Assembly (NCBI GenBank): GCA_034096865.1
Contig: JAWQFJ010017247.1
Coordinates: 10,001-74,000, forward strand
Source of the DNA: Theodoxus fluviatilis
Lineage: Eukaryota; Mollusca; Gastropoda; Cycloneritida; Neritidae
Reading direction: 5' to 3'
Length of the DNA stretch: 64,000 bases
Shown: in pieces, positions 30,044 to 58,190 of the stretch
Layout: each line of letters opens with the position of its first letter
How positions within the stretch are numbered: the stretch's first letter is position 1
Made by a program: the position numbers and the translations under genes
The notes under the pieces: generated by a model
Seen by the model: only the letters and a program-made list of their open reading frames with translations
The model's database searches: none
Told to the model about the DNA's origin: nothing

Positions 30044-30733
30044 GACAATACATTACTAAGACCGCGCACTCGGCTATTTTTGCACAACGCGAAGCGAGGT
30101 ACGGATTTACACACGTCTTCGTCATCACAGTTTTTAACAAATTCAGCATTTTTAACAACAGTATTTTCTCCTGAGGTTCAACAGTGAAAGGAATCTTGTG
30201 CATCACAAATTACGAAGTTCGATTTTTCTGTTCTTCTCGCGTTTATCATTGTATGCTGCTCGAGCGTCTACTGCTCAGCGCGCAGATCATAATTATGCGT
30301 CCGGTGTTTATTTCTTTATTAAGACCAGCTTGTTAGGGACGTGCTTTTCCATGGAGAAAATTGTGTTTAGATCTTTTACGAGAGATATAGTTTACTGTCA
30401 CCTTGACCGTTTTCCCAGCTTTAGTGTGGGGATTTTCATTTTAGCGTTTACACTCGCTTCTCCACGCACTCGGCTAATTAGTGTTCATGTTTACAAATTA
30501 CGAAACAAATGGTTTCTCACATACATATCGCTTTTAAGAAATACTATAAAAACCCTTGCACGCACTTGCATTCTGCTATTCATACACTAAACTTTATTCC
30601 TCACGCACGTGGCATAATCTATACAACACATCTCGCACAAGCGCTCTGGGGGAGACACGCGAAAACGGGGAGATCACTCTGTCGGAAATCTCGCTAAAAT
30701 CAGCCGAGTGTGCGGTCTTAGTAATGTATGGTC
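30044..30733. mobile_element. 690-bp TIR element, copy A
   Basis: The ends are inverted repeats of about 38 bp: left ATACATTACTAAGACCGCGC then ACTCGGCTATTTTTG, right reverse complement ATACATTACTAAGACCGCAC then ACTCGGCTGATTTTAG. A 130-codon open frame (30198-30590) inside has no recognised domain. Copy B at 61841-62530 has the same length and the same predicted peptide. I read it as a non-autonomous DNA transposon (MITE-like). Confidence 0.75.
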
Positions 30734-30734
30734 C

Positions 30735-31118
30735 TTGGTTGAATCTCCTAACCCTGAGATGGGTTGTTGAGGCACCACTGATGACTTTCGGACAATCTTC
30801 CTCCATCAATCTCTATCCTCTGTGGCTTGCTGTGAGTCACAAAAGGTCAAGCCTGTCCACTCTTTGATGTTGTCTTCCCACCTCTTTCTCTGCCTGCCTC
30901 TCCTTCTCCCACCTGGTACGCGTACAGTACCTTGCAGGATGGTCTTGGCCAGCCCACTGCCTCTTGACACATGACCGTACCACTTCAGCTTTCTGCTTTT
31001 CACGATTGAGAGCAGGTCTTCGTGCTGTCCAATTGCTATCCTGATCATGTTGCTGACTTCCTCATTCGTGACATGGTCTTAATATGAGATGTTCAAAATC
31101 TTGCGATGGTTTACGGAA
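30735..31118 (-). mobile_element. Antisense LINE 3' fragment, copy A
   Basis: On the minus strand the frame gives DHVTNEEVSNMIRIAIGQHE, KLKWYGHVSRGSGLAKTILQ, RRRGRQRKRWEDNIKEW and then a short 3' UTR. This is the C-terminal end common to many invertebrate non-LTR polyproteins. A TAA precedes DHVTNEEV. It belongs to a different element from the host LINE. Confidence 0.85.
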
Positions 31119-31164
31119 AAGAACGTTATAAATGCTTTACAAACACTCAGTCATATCAGTTTTC

Positions 31165-31365
31165 AATGACACATTTGGTAGAGCATTGAACTCTTGGTCA
31201 TGTGTGACCAGGTTCGATTCTGCGCTGAAACTTTTTTTCTCTCTCTTTTTTTGAGAGGTTGTGGGTTTGAACCCGACCTGGTTTTTTGTGTTTTTGTGTG
31301 TGTGTGTTTTCCCCCCTCTTTTCTCCAGAGGTTCCGGGTTCGAACCCAATATTGTTTTTAATGCC
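31165..31365 (+). repeat. tRNA-like/SINE-like segment with three B-box motifs, copy A
   Basis: GGTAGAGCATTGAACTC (A-box and anticodon-arm-like) is followed 40 bp later by GGTTCGATTCTG. Further B-box-like GGTTTGAACCC (31264) and GGTTCGAACCC (31337) follow. The first 60 bp resemble a degenerate tRNA; the rest is unclassified. Repeated at 62968-63170. Confidence 0.5.
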
Positions 31366-31424
31366 AAAACCTGGAGGTTCAGCGTCAGCGGTTTTTATTG
31401 TTGTGGAAGTGGAGACTGCTATCA

Positions 31425-33115
31425 CAAAATCGAAAACGGGAGGGCTTCAGGGTATGATTAAGTAATAGCTGAAATGCTCAAATGAACACGACAACTTCTT
31501 TTAACTCGTATGGCTGAATTGTTCAACGCTATTTCAGATAAAGGTATTTTCCTACTATATGGATGAAATCGGTGAGTTTGTCCATCTATAAGCGTGGAGA
31601 CCCTTCTGAACCTGACAATTATAGAGGGATTTCCCTTATTAGCTCTTTTAGTAAAATATTTACGTCCATACTTAGTGAAAGGATACGGGACTGGACAGCT
31701 GACTATGGCATTTTAGGGGAAGAGCAAGGAGGTTTTGGAAAATGCTACTCGACTATTGACAAGAGCGTTTGATAGTATTAACAGAAATGTTCGTTGGAAA
31801 ATTCTTAGTGGGTATGGAATGAAAGGGACACTACTGCGTATGCTCAAGGCAATCTATTGTAATGTACTAAGCTGCAAATGCTGCAACGGGGGGTACAGCA
31901 GCTCATTTGCATGTGACCGGGGATTGAAACAGGGGTGCAAAACGAGTCCGATACTTTTTTCTCTACTTGTGAACTATGTAGCTAAATTTGCGATAAAGTA
32001 TGGTAAGCATGGTATTCAACTCATGCCTGATTCCACAATTGTATACTTGCTGTTGTTTGCAGATGATGTTGTCCTTATGCCCGACACCGTTGTAGGATTA
32101 CAGAACCAGTTAAATAATCTACATAAGGCATCAGAAGCTGTTGGTCTTGATGTTAACTATAAAAAGACAAAAACCATGGTGTTTCGTAATGACGGACACC
32201 TTGCTGAACATGAAAAATGGTCCTTGGAAACACACACACTAGAGACTGTAAACGAATATGGATATCTTGGGACTCTCTTTACTATAAGACTCTCCTCTAA
32301 CATGTTACAGTCAGATCTAGTACAGAGGGCAAGAGCCGGTTTGATAAAGATTAATAAGTGTCTTAGAAAACTTTCGTGTGTCTCTCCAGATGTATATTTC
32401 AAAGTGGTTGATGCCCAGGTGCAATCTGTGTTATTGTACTCATCAGAATTGTGGGGTTTGAGTGATTGTTCGGTTGTTGAAGCCGTCCATTTGCAGACCT
32501 TAAAACTATTTCTTAATGTACCCCCACAAGCGCCAAATATTATTGTGTATGGTGATACGAGTAGGCACCCCTTGTACATCAACGCTACAAGTAGAGCAGT
32601 AAAATACTGGCTGAGGATATTAAAAATGCCCCCTTCCAGATATTACCATAATGCATATAAGACAATGCTACACTCGGGTGCTAGCGAATTCTGGGCAGAA
32701 AAGATGAAGTCAGCACTGTATAGATACGATTTTGGTACAGTATGGGAAGAGCAAAACGTACCACGAGAGAAATAATGTTTTAGAGAACTTAAAGCACGCC
32801 TCTTAGGTGAATACAGTGGTATATGGGTTGAATCTCTCATGAAAACTTGCAGATACGATTTCTATAAATCCTTTAGGACTCTCTGGGGCAGAGCAGACTA
32901 TTTATTTGCACTAGATAAAAAAGCATTTCGTGACGTGTATGTTCGTTTCTGCACTGGCTTCAGCAATCTGTTTAAACATAAATATAGGTATATAAATGAA
33001 GGTAATAGCAACTTATTCCTTTGTCCAGCCTGTAATGAATCTGAGGAGGGGGTAAACATTTCTTACTCGAATGTCCACTGTACCAGGATTTGAGACAGAA
33101 ATGATTTGGTAATTT
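31425..33115 (+). pseudogene. LINE reverse transcriptase remnant, copy A
   Basis: In order: ASGYD and MAELFNAISDKGIF (broken by stops), KRGDPSEPDNYRGISLISSF (31590-31649), a frameshift near 31740, AFDSINRNVRWKILSGYGMK, GLKQGCKTSPILFSLLVNY, LLLFADDVVLM (catalytic FADD, 32046-32078) and EYGYLGTLF. A long C-terminal region follows to 32775, then a stop and further segments to 33115. The C-terminal frame VSMYLYYAFKRRKEAV near 33187 closes the polyprotein. Confidence 0.85.
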
Positions 33116-33299
33116 GTACCACGGTGGTGAAATCAGTGTCCTGGCGCTCTTGTCAACACATGACGTGAATCCTATACGACAGGTATCAATGTATCTATAT
33201 TATGCATTTAAAAGAAGGAAGGAGGCAGTCTGTATTGCAATGGACGATGAGGCATACTATGTATAATCTAATTGTGCTAGGCCGGAGGCCTAACAATAA

Positions 33300-33324
33300 A
33301 CTTCGTTCGTTCGTTCGTTCGTTC

Positions 33325-33382
<58 letters not shown>

Positions 33383-33400
33383 CGCTTGCTCGCTCGCTCT
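33300..33400. repeat. (TTCG)n tail and (CT)n tract
   Basis: Five TTCG repeats at the LINE 3' end, then about 28 CT repeats and (TTCG/CTCG) remnants. Confidence 0.9.
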
Positions 33401-34050
33401 GCATTCTGTATTCCTATCAGCGCCCACATATTATCATCTGGTCGGAAAAAAGATTATCCCCGAGCTGAGTGGCTTAGGAGAATAAATGGTGCGTCAGCAC
33501 ATGAACAGAAACGGGCGAGGTATGACGATTTAGGTGATGTGTGCCGGGGAAGGGGAAGGAGATGCCAGATACGAGTACAACCCTTGGCAGGTGGGGGTCA
33601 GGACTTGGAGGCGGATTCTACATGTTCTTGTGTGGGCAGAGTGCTTGTTCTTTGGATGTGAGCAGAGTTGTCAGAGAGCTGTGATGAGAGGCTGAGATAC
33701 ATCCCTGTGGGAATGACACACGAGACACCAGATAACTTTCGTAGCTGTTTTGGATGCTGTTGGCCTGTCAAACTGTATTCAAATGAGATGGCTGTGGTTG
33801 CGGTGTATTTTTCAGAGTATTTTGTTTTTGGTAAGTTGTGACAGGGTTAGTGAATGGGGGTGGTGAGGGAAGGAGTACTGTGTGTACCAAAGAGTGACTG
33901 GCAAATGTTTTGGAGACCAGTGGCTTCACAGAGTGCAAGGGGGGAAAAAATCACTCAACGCCATATCATTCAAAATGACATTTACTGTCAATTACTTTGA
34001 TCCAGGAATAGTAGGACCTGATTCTGGTTTGGACATGTCCAGCAAGGACG
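33401..34050. other. Spacer downstream of the protease stop codon
   Basis: Nothing recognised. The protease 3' UTR must begin at 34050 and run leftwards. No canonical AATAAA is seen on the minus strand here. Confidence 0.4.
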
Positions 34051-50940
<16,890 letters not shown>

Positions 50941-51004
50941 GGCGGACTTGTCAGTCGTGGGGAGGTTGGCTTCCTGGTGCTAGGACTGCAGCTGTCCTTT
51001 ATGA

Positions 51005-51943
51005 AGAGTAGTGCTGGAGGGATCGAGTCTCCTTACACTGAAGAAGCAAGGGCGCGCGTCAATGCACAGACCTTCAGTAACAAAAGGCTGGCTCTGATGC
51101 AGGCTGTCACCCTAGCTTTGTCTTCCTCGTGCAGTGTTTTGCCTTGGCACAGGCCATTAATGTCTAACGGCATGGCCCGCTGCATTTCAGCAAAGTCTGT
51201 CTCCATAATGTTCTTATCACTTGTTTCTGACGTCTGCTAGATTCAGGGCGGAAATCTCACAGGCGTATTGAGGCGTGAAATGAATCTTAGAGGCACACGG
51301 CGCTGCAATTTTTCACCCCAACGAATGTCCTGTCACGGCGCACAAGAACCCCCAAGATGACTCTGTGTCCCCTGAGGTGAAAATGTACACGTAAGCAGTG
51401 GCACTGCACAGCCATGGAGCAGTCCTTGGAGAGATCGTGCACTTTGTGTCAGTAGCTGTGGAGTAAATCAGGAATTACAAGTTAATAAATGTATTACAAA
51501 ACATTCTTCAGTATACGCTAGACTCGAAATGAAATCGGGAGAGTCGGTAATGAGGATGTGAGATTTTTTTTAATGATGATGACGACAATGACGACGACGA
51601 CGACGACGACGTCGATGATGATGATTTGAGCATGTAAATGATGTTGACCTTTTCTTTTGTATTTACTTCCCAATGAAAATTACTATTTAAAAAACTGGTC
51701 TGCTTGTACACCAAACAGCTGCAAGAGGTATTCGCACGAGGTCTTTTAATGTGAACGAATTGGAAATGAAATCTCGAGGATTTTCTTTAGCTTCTCCTGA
51801 ATTATGTGAATCTTTTCAATATGCAGGGGCATGCAGTGTGTATGCATCTAAATTGTTATCTGAGCTGATCTTGATAGTGCAGAATGCTAAGCAGGACAGA
51901 CTGTGTTCTGTCTTGTTGGGACAGTTCTGGGCAGAAATCAGAC
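51005..51943. other. Spacer upstream of the protease
   Basis: Contains a small (GAC)n at 51590-51612; otherwise nothing recognised. Confidence 0.45.
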
Positions 51944-53295
51944 TTCTTCTTCTTCTTGTCGATCACTAGATGATTGCGCCAGTCGCCCGCACAAATGCAG
52001 CTGTTCTCCGCAGCTCTTCCAGGTTGCCATAGAGTTTGCTCCTCACTGGTGTTGGGTCTGGCCATGTGGCTCTTTTGAGGGCATCATGGTGGGGGCAGTC
52101 TTGGAGAAGGTGTTCACCGGTCATCGAGGCAGTGTCGCAAGAACATCTGTCTGTCGGACCGACTTTGAACTTGTGGAACATATGTGCTGGCAAGTTGTTG
52201 TGACCTGTTCGGAGTCTGAACAGAATGACTTGGTCAGCTCTGTTCAGAAAGCGGTAGCTGTCATTTTGGTTGTAGTTCGGATGTTGCTGGCGCCACTTTT
52301 TCTGAGGCAGAGCCTTGATGATGGTCTTCTCTTCTGCATAAGAGACCTGTCTGTCTTCCTGGTCCAGCTGACCACCTTCCCTGGCCAGTCTGTCAGCCGT
52401 CTCATGTCCATGCACTCCACAGTGTGCATGAATCCATTAGAGTGTGAGTGTCACCTGTGCGGCCAGCTCAGACAGAGTGGCTGCAAGTTCATTCAGTTCC
52501 TTCTTGCGAGGGTCCTGGAGTGCGCTCAGCACAGACAAAGCATCAGTGAAGATGACCACGTGCTGGTGTGTCGCATCTCGGTGATCCAGTAAGTGGGCCG
52601 ATGCCGTTCTCAGGGCCTCTGCCTCTGCTCTGAAGTTGGTGGAGTATCTGCCCGTTGCTATGGGGATGTGGGTCTCGTACCCGGTGTACCTGATATACAC
52701 GCCTCCTCCTCCATCCCTCGTTGCTTCTGCGGCAGACCCATCCGTATAGGCGTGTGTCCACTGTTTTTCAGGATAGGTACATTGGATGAGCTCTAAGGTC
52801 AATAACTTCCTCTCGTGGTCTGACTGTGTGCCTTTCTTCCCAATGCCTGGAATTTTATCTCTGATGGTTGGGAATTTCAGCCTTTCCCATGAGGGGACAG
52901 ATGTTGTTGTTGGTATTGGTGTTGGCTTGTGGTCCAACAGTTCTGGGTCTCTCCTCTCAAGTATCCTGCTCTGGTTGATAAAGCTGGACCTTTTGAGCCT
53001 CCCTTTTGTTGGTATGCTCATTCTTTCATGCATGGGATGATTTTGGAGGCGTTTGAACTTTGCTGCTTGTGTCAGCACCTTGATGTTCTTTCTGTCATCA
53101 AGGGGTTGCAGACCTGTGGCAGTCTCTACAGCAGTACTGCGCATGGCTCCTGTCATCATTCTCATGGCCTTATTCTGCAGTCTGTCCAGCCTGTTGCTGT
53201 TTGACTTGGCAGCAGTTGCTGTAGCTGCCATACCGTACTCCAGAACGGGACGGACCCTGCCCACATACAGCTTCTTCAGTACAGTCTGGTATTAT
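51944..53295 (-). mobile_element. 5'-truncated LINE with RNase H domain
   Basis: On the minus strand the frame from about 53290 gives KLYVGRVRPVLEYGMAA (end of RT), DRLQNKAMRMMTG, then an RNase H domain: AYTDGSAAEA (first Asp, about 52745), AEAEALRTA (Glu, about 52618), FTDALSVLSAL (Asp, about 52548), a TAA at 52437-52439, and in the same frame HCGVHGHETADRLA (His/Asp region). A cysteine/histidine tail (CSCDTASMTGEHLLQDCPHH) follows. The element ends in (AAG)n at 51944-51958. RNase H plus a poly-GAA tail suggest the I/Jockey/Ingi-related groups (inference). One stop separates it from an intact C-terminus. Confidence 0.87.
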
Positions 53296-53298
53296 AAA

Positions 53299-53500
53299 AC
53301 TTTGGTGAAATATTTACTATAGTAATTTCTTGAATTTATTCTAGCAATCCATAAAATTCACTATATTAATATATATAATTTATTACAATATTTTGGTGAA
53401 GTATTTGCTATGGTATTGTATAGAATTTACTATATTATTTTGGTCAAGTATTTGCTATAGTATTCTATAGAAATGTTTATAGTAAATGCTTCATCAAAGT
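53299..53500. mobile_element. 202-bp AT-rich MITE-like inverted repeat
   Basis: Terminal inverted repeats of 23 bp match at 20 positions (left starts ACTTTGGTGAAATATTTACT, right reverse complement ACTTTGATGAAGCATTTACT). Inside, TTTGGT(G/C)AAGTATTTGCTAT repeats twice more. It abuts the 5' end of the RNase H LINE. Confidence 0.65.
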
Positions 53501-53574
53501 ACTACGGCACTTTTTACAGCATTCTCTAAAGAACATTTTCATATGGGATGTCTCTATGCCTCCTCTCTGTACAA

Positions 53575-53700
53575 AATCAAGATAGGCAGTGACCAGCCTA
53601 TCAGCCTTTGAGGCTATGCAAGGCCACTGAGCACGAAAATTACTACGGCTTGCTACAGAAGTAACTAGTCAAGGCTTGGTGTCCCTCGTTGCTCGCCGTC
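53575..53700 (+). repeat. Dispersed repeat copy C
   Basis: CAGCCTTTGAGGCTATGCAA then GGCCACTGAGCACGAAAATTACTAC matches 10150-10195, and GGTGTCCCTCGTT matches GATGTCCCTAATT at 10223. Confidence 0.6.
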
Positions 53701-53924
53701 ACAAATCCCAACACACTGGAGACTCCTCCCTGCACAAGAAATCTAACAACTGAATACTTTCTCGAAGGAATACAAATATGTGCCGTGACAGCAACGCAGT
53801 TAGCCATGCATTTCGCATCGACTGCCCCGCGCTGAGGCAACAGGATTTTGCATTGTTGTGTTGCACAGTTCGGAGAGGACAATGGCTCTTGCATTTGATA
53901 GAAGTCTCCTCCTTCAAGACTAAT

Positions 53925-53958
53925 ATGACCAGCAAGCTTCTTTTAATTATCGTCCTGG
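53925..53958 (+). CDS. Possible signal-peptide first exon
   Basis: ATG then MTSKLLLIIVL and one base of Gly, followed by a donor GTATGT. Size, hydrophobicity and splice phase (1) equal those of protease exon 1. No downstream exon was found on the plus strand before the window's repeat block, so this is a weak candidate. Confidence 0.3.
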
Positions 53959-53997
53959 GTATGTACGCTTCCACAGATACGGAATGGCTGATTATAG

Positions 53998-54378
<381 letters not shown>

Positions 54379-54871
54379 TCCCACGCCAGGGGCGAAAGCA
54401 ACATGCACACAATTCTCTTGCAGGCAAACCACGCTACACATCCACCAGGAATGCAACCCACCACGTCACCCCTCCAAGGAGGCGCACACAAACCCTCTGA
54501 CTCCTTCACCCTGGCTGTACCTGACAAGAGAATAAAGGAAACCAACCCATCACAGATCAAACAATGGGATATTCACAAATTGGTAGTTGGTTTCAAACTA
54601 CATGCATTTGAGTTTTTCCTTTTCTCTCTTTTTCTTAAAAATCAGGATTAGGGCTGGCGAAATACTTGGCTTTAATGACACAGTCCTGTAACACATACCG
54701 AAAAACATTGCTACTGTTGCTTGAATCCAAGGATGTTGTTAGCATCGAGTGATACACCTGTCCATAGTTCCGTGGAGTTAACACCTTCAAAAGTGCCGAC
54801 AGGTGGTGAACATTTACACACGGACCTGCATGTGATGTCTTCCGACTGTGAAACGTGACGCAAAAAGCACG
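54379..54871. other. Spacer before the second satellite
   Basis: Nothing recognised. Confidence 0.45.
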
Positions 54872-57800
54872 TCAAGTTTAGAGAAGGTGTTTAGATTAGG
54901 TGTTTAGAGAAAGTGTTTAGAAAATGTGTTTAAAGAAGATGTTTAGAGATATATTTAGAAAAGGCGTTTAAAGAAGGTTTTTAGAGAAGGTGCTTAGAGA
55001 AAGCGTTCAGAGAAAGCGTTTAGAAAAAGCGATTAGAGATGGATATTACAGAAGCCGTTTAGAAACAGTGTTTAGATAAGATGGTTAGAGGGGTCAGTTA
55101 AAGAAGGTGTTTAGAAAAGGTGTTCAGAGAAGGTTTTCAGAGAAGGTATTTAGATAAGGTGTTTACAGAAAGTGTTTAAAAAAGGTTGTTCGAGAAGATG
55201 CTAAGACAAGGTGTTTACAGAAGATGTTTAAAGAAGGTGTTTAGAGAAGATGTTTAGAGAAGTCTTTTAGTCAAAGAGTTTAGATAAGGCATTTACATCA
55301 GGCGTTTAGAGAGGGTGCATAGAGAAAAAGTTAACAAAATGTGTTTAAATATGACGTTTAGAAAACGCATTTTGAGAAGAATTTTTGAGAAGGTGTTTAG
55401 AGAAGGTGTTTAAAGAAGGCGCTCTCAAATGGCGGTTAGAGAAGGTTTTTAGACAAGATGTTTATAGACAGAGTTTAGAGAAGGTTTTTAGAGAAGGTGT
55501 TTTGAGAAGGATTTTGGAGAAGGCATTTAGAAAAGGTGTTTAGAGAAGGTGTTTAGAAAGGCGTTTAGAAAGGGCGTTTAGATAAAGCATTTTGAGAAAG
55601 TGTTTAGAGAAGGCGTTTAGAAAAGGTGTTGAGAGGAGACATTTATAAAAGGCGTTTAAAAACAGTGTATAGAAAAGGTATTTAGAAAAGGTGTTTAAAA
55701 TACGGCGTTTAGAAAAAGGTGTCAATAGAAGGCGGTGAAAGAAAGTGCTTAGAGAAGGCGTTTAGAACAGATGTTTGGAGAAGGTGTTTAGATAAGGAGT
55801 GTAGAAAATGTGTTTAGAAGAGGTGTTTAGAGAATTTGTTTAGAGAAAAGGTTTAGAGAAGACATTTATATAAGTAAGGTGTTTAGAAAAGATGATCAGA
55901 TAAGATGTTTAAAACAAGTTTAGATAAGTAAGCTGTTTAGAGAAGGCGTTAGAGAAGGCGTTTGGAGAAGATTTTTAGAGAAGATGTTTAGAAAATGTGT
56001 TTAGAAAAGACGTTTACAAAGGGTGTTTATAGAAGGTGTTTACAGAAGGCGTTTCGAAAGGGTGTTTAGAGCAGGTTTTAGAGGTGTTTAGAGAAAATGT
56101 TTAGAGAAGGCTTTCATTTAGAGAAATCGTTCAGAGCAGGAAATAAGAGAAGGTGTTTAGAGAAAACGTTTAAAAAAGTCTTTTAGTGAATTCGTTTAGA
56201 GAAGGTGTGTAGAGAAGAACTGTAGGGGTGGTGTTTAAAGAAGGTATTTAGAAAAGACGTTTAGAGAAGATGTTTAGAGAGGGTGTTGAGAGAAAGCTTT
56301 TAGAAATGGTATTTAGAGAAGATGTTTTGAGAAGATGTTTTAAGAAGGTGTTTAGAGAAGGTGTTTAGAAATGGTGTTTAGAGAAGATGTTTTGAGAAGA
56401 TTGTTTAAGAAGGTGTTTAGAGAAGGTATTCATAGAAAGTGTTTTAAAAAGTATGGTGTTTAGAGAAGGTTTTAGAGAGGGTGTTTAGTGGAGCTGCTTA
56501 GAGGAGGTGTTTAGAGAAAGTGTTTAGAGAAAGTGTTTAGAGAAAGTGTTTAGATAAAGTGCTTAGAGAAGATGTTCGGAGAAGGTGTTTAGAAAGAGTG
56601 CTTAGAGAAAGTGTACACAAAAGTAAGGTGTTTAGAGAAATGTTTAGATGATTCGTTTAGAGAAGTTCTTTAGAGAAAGCATTTAGACAAGGTGTTAAGA
56701 AAATGTGTTTAGACAGGTAAAAAAAGAGAAGGAATTAAGATGAGGTATTATTATTAATAATATATTTTGGAACACGTTTTAGAGAAGGCGCTTACAGGAG
56801 GTGTTTAGAGAAGGTGTTTAGAAAAGGAGTTAAGATGAGGTGTTTAGATAAGAATGGTGTTTAGAGAAGGCGTTTAGAAAAGGTCTTTAACGAAGGCATT
56901 TAAAAAGGAGTTTCGAGAAGGCATTTAGAGAAGATGTTTAGAAAATATGTTTAGAAAAGTTGTTTAGAGAAGGCGTTTAGAGAAGATATTTAGAGAGGGC
57001 GTTTCGAGAAGGTGTTTAGAAAATATGTTTAGAGAAGTTGTTTAGAGAAGGCGTTTAGAGAAGATATTTAGAGAGGGCGTTTCGAGAAGGTGTTTAGAAA
57101 ATATGTTTACAGAAGTTGATTAGAGAAGGTCTTTAGAGAAAATATTTAGAGAAGGCGTTCAGAGAAGGTGTTTAGATAAGTTGTTTAGAGATGGTGTTTG
57201 GAGAAGATGTTCAGAAAAGGTGTTTAGAGAAGGTGTTTAGACAAGAAGTTAAGATGCGGTCTTTAAACAAGTAAGGTGTTAAATGTGTTTAGAGAAAGCA
57301 TATGGAGAAGGTGTTTAGAGAAGGCGTTTAGAGAAGGCGTTCACAGAAGGTATTTTGAGAAGTGTTCAGAGACGGAGTTAAAATGACGCGTTAGATAAGT
57401 AAGGTGTTGGAGAAGGTGTTTAGAGAAGGTATTTAGAGAATGTGTTCAGAGATGGTGTTTACAAAACGTGTTTAGAGAAGCTGTTTAAAGAAGGTGTTTA
57501 GAGTTTGTATTAAGAGAAAGTGTTTAGATAAGGTGTTAAGAGAAGCTATTTAGAAACGATGTTTACAAAACGTGTTTAGAGAAAATGTTTTTATTAAGTA
57601 AATTGTTTAGAGAAAGTGTGTGGAGGAGGTGTTCAGAGAAGGTGTTTAGATAATGTGTTAAGAGAAAACGTTTAGAGAAGGTGTTTAGAGAAGGTATTTA
57701 GATAAAATGTTTAGATAAAGTGTTCAAATAAGTAAGGTGCTTAGAGAAGATGTTTAGAAAAGGTGTTTAGAAAATGTGTTTATTGAAGGTGTTAAAAAGT

Positions 57801-58190
57801 AAGGTATTTAGAGATGGTTTTAGAGAAGGTGTTTAGGTAAAGAATTTAGAGAAGGTGTTGAGATAAGGTGTTTAGAGAAGGGGGTTATTGAAGGTGTTTA
57901 GAGAAAGTGTTTGTGTTCAGAGAAGGTGTTTAGAGAAGGTGTTTAAGGAATGTGTTCAGAGAAAATCTTAGATAGCGTTAGACAGAGAGTTTAGAAAACG
58001 TGTTTAATGAAGACGTTTAGAGAAGGCATATAGAGATGGTCTTTTATGAAGTTTTAAAGATGTGTTTAGAAAGGTATTTATAAAAGGCGTTCAGAGAAGA
58101 TGTTGAGAGAAAGTGTTGGAGAAGGTATGTAGAGAAGGTATTTACATAAGGTGTTTAGATACTTTTTAAAAGCAAAAGTGTTTAGAGAAA
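54872..58190. repeat. 13-bp satellite array, copy B
   Basis: The same GAAGGTGTTTAGA unit as 23185-25850, about 250 copies, and about 650 bp longer. The first 315 bp (54872-55187) have no counterpart in copy A, where (CTGT)n occupies that place. Blocks near 56930-57110 are locally re-duplicated. Confidence 0.94.

Larger units (their letters stand above)
29413..31425. other. Foreign block nested in the LINE, copy A
   Basis: The LINE coding sequence stops after the endonuclease linker and resumes with the first RT residues near 31430. Between lie (CTGT)n, a duplicated 250-bp-spaced repeat, a 690-bp TIR element, an antisense LINE fragment and tRNA-like boxes. The same block is present at 61210-63230. 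Confidence 0.75.
23185..32193 (+). repeat. Segmental duplication, copy A
   Basis: It is collinear with 55187-64000. Homology starts at GTTGTTCGAGAAG inside the satellite and continues through the dead LINE nest to at least 32193, where the window ends in copy B. Outside the satellite the copies differ by only a few percent, plus small indels and one 586-bp deletion in copy B. Confidence 0.93.
27546..33312 (+). mobile_element. Degenerate LINE, copy A, with a 2-kb nested insertion
   Basis: Order of parts: ORF1-like fragment (27546-27950), a (CT)n tract (28155-28192), AP-endonuclease remnants (28318-29410), foreign insert (about 29413-31425), reverse transcriptase (31425-33115), then a 3' end with AACAATAAAC and a (TTCG)n tail at 33286-33325. 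The parts share orientation and a common lesion pattern with copy B. The clade was not assigned. Confidence 0.8.

Noticed and set aside
30198..30590. 130-codon frame as a host gene
   Set aside because: Enclosed by 38-bp inverted repeats, duplicated with the repeat block, and no recognisable domain.
31172..31225. Functional tRNA gene
   Set aside because: A- and B-box-like motifs exist, but the acceptor stem does not pair and the segment sits in repeated DNA; kept only as SINE-like.
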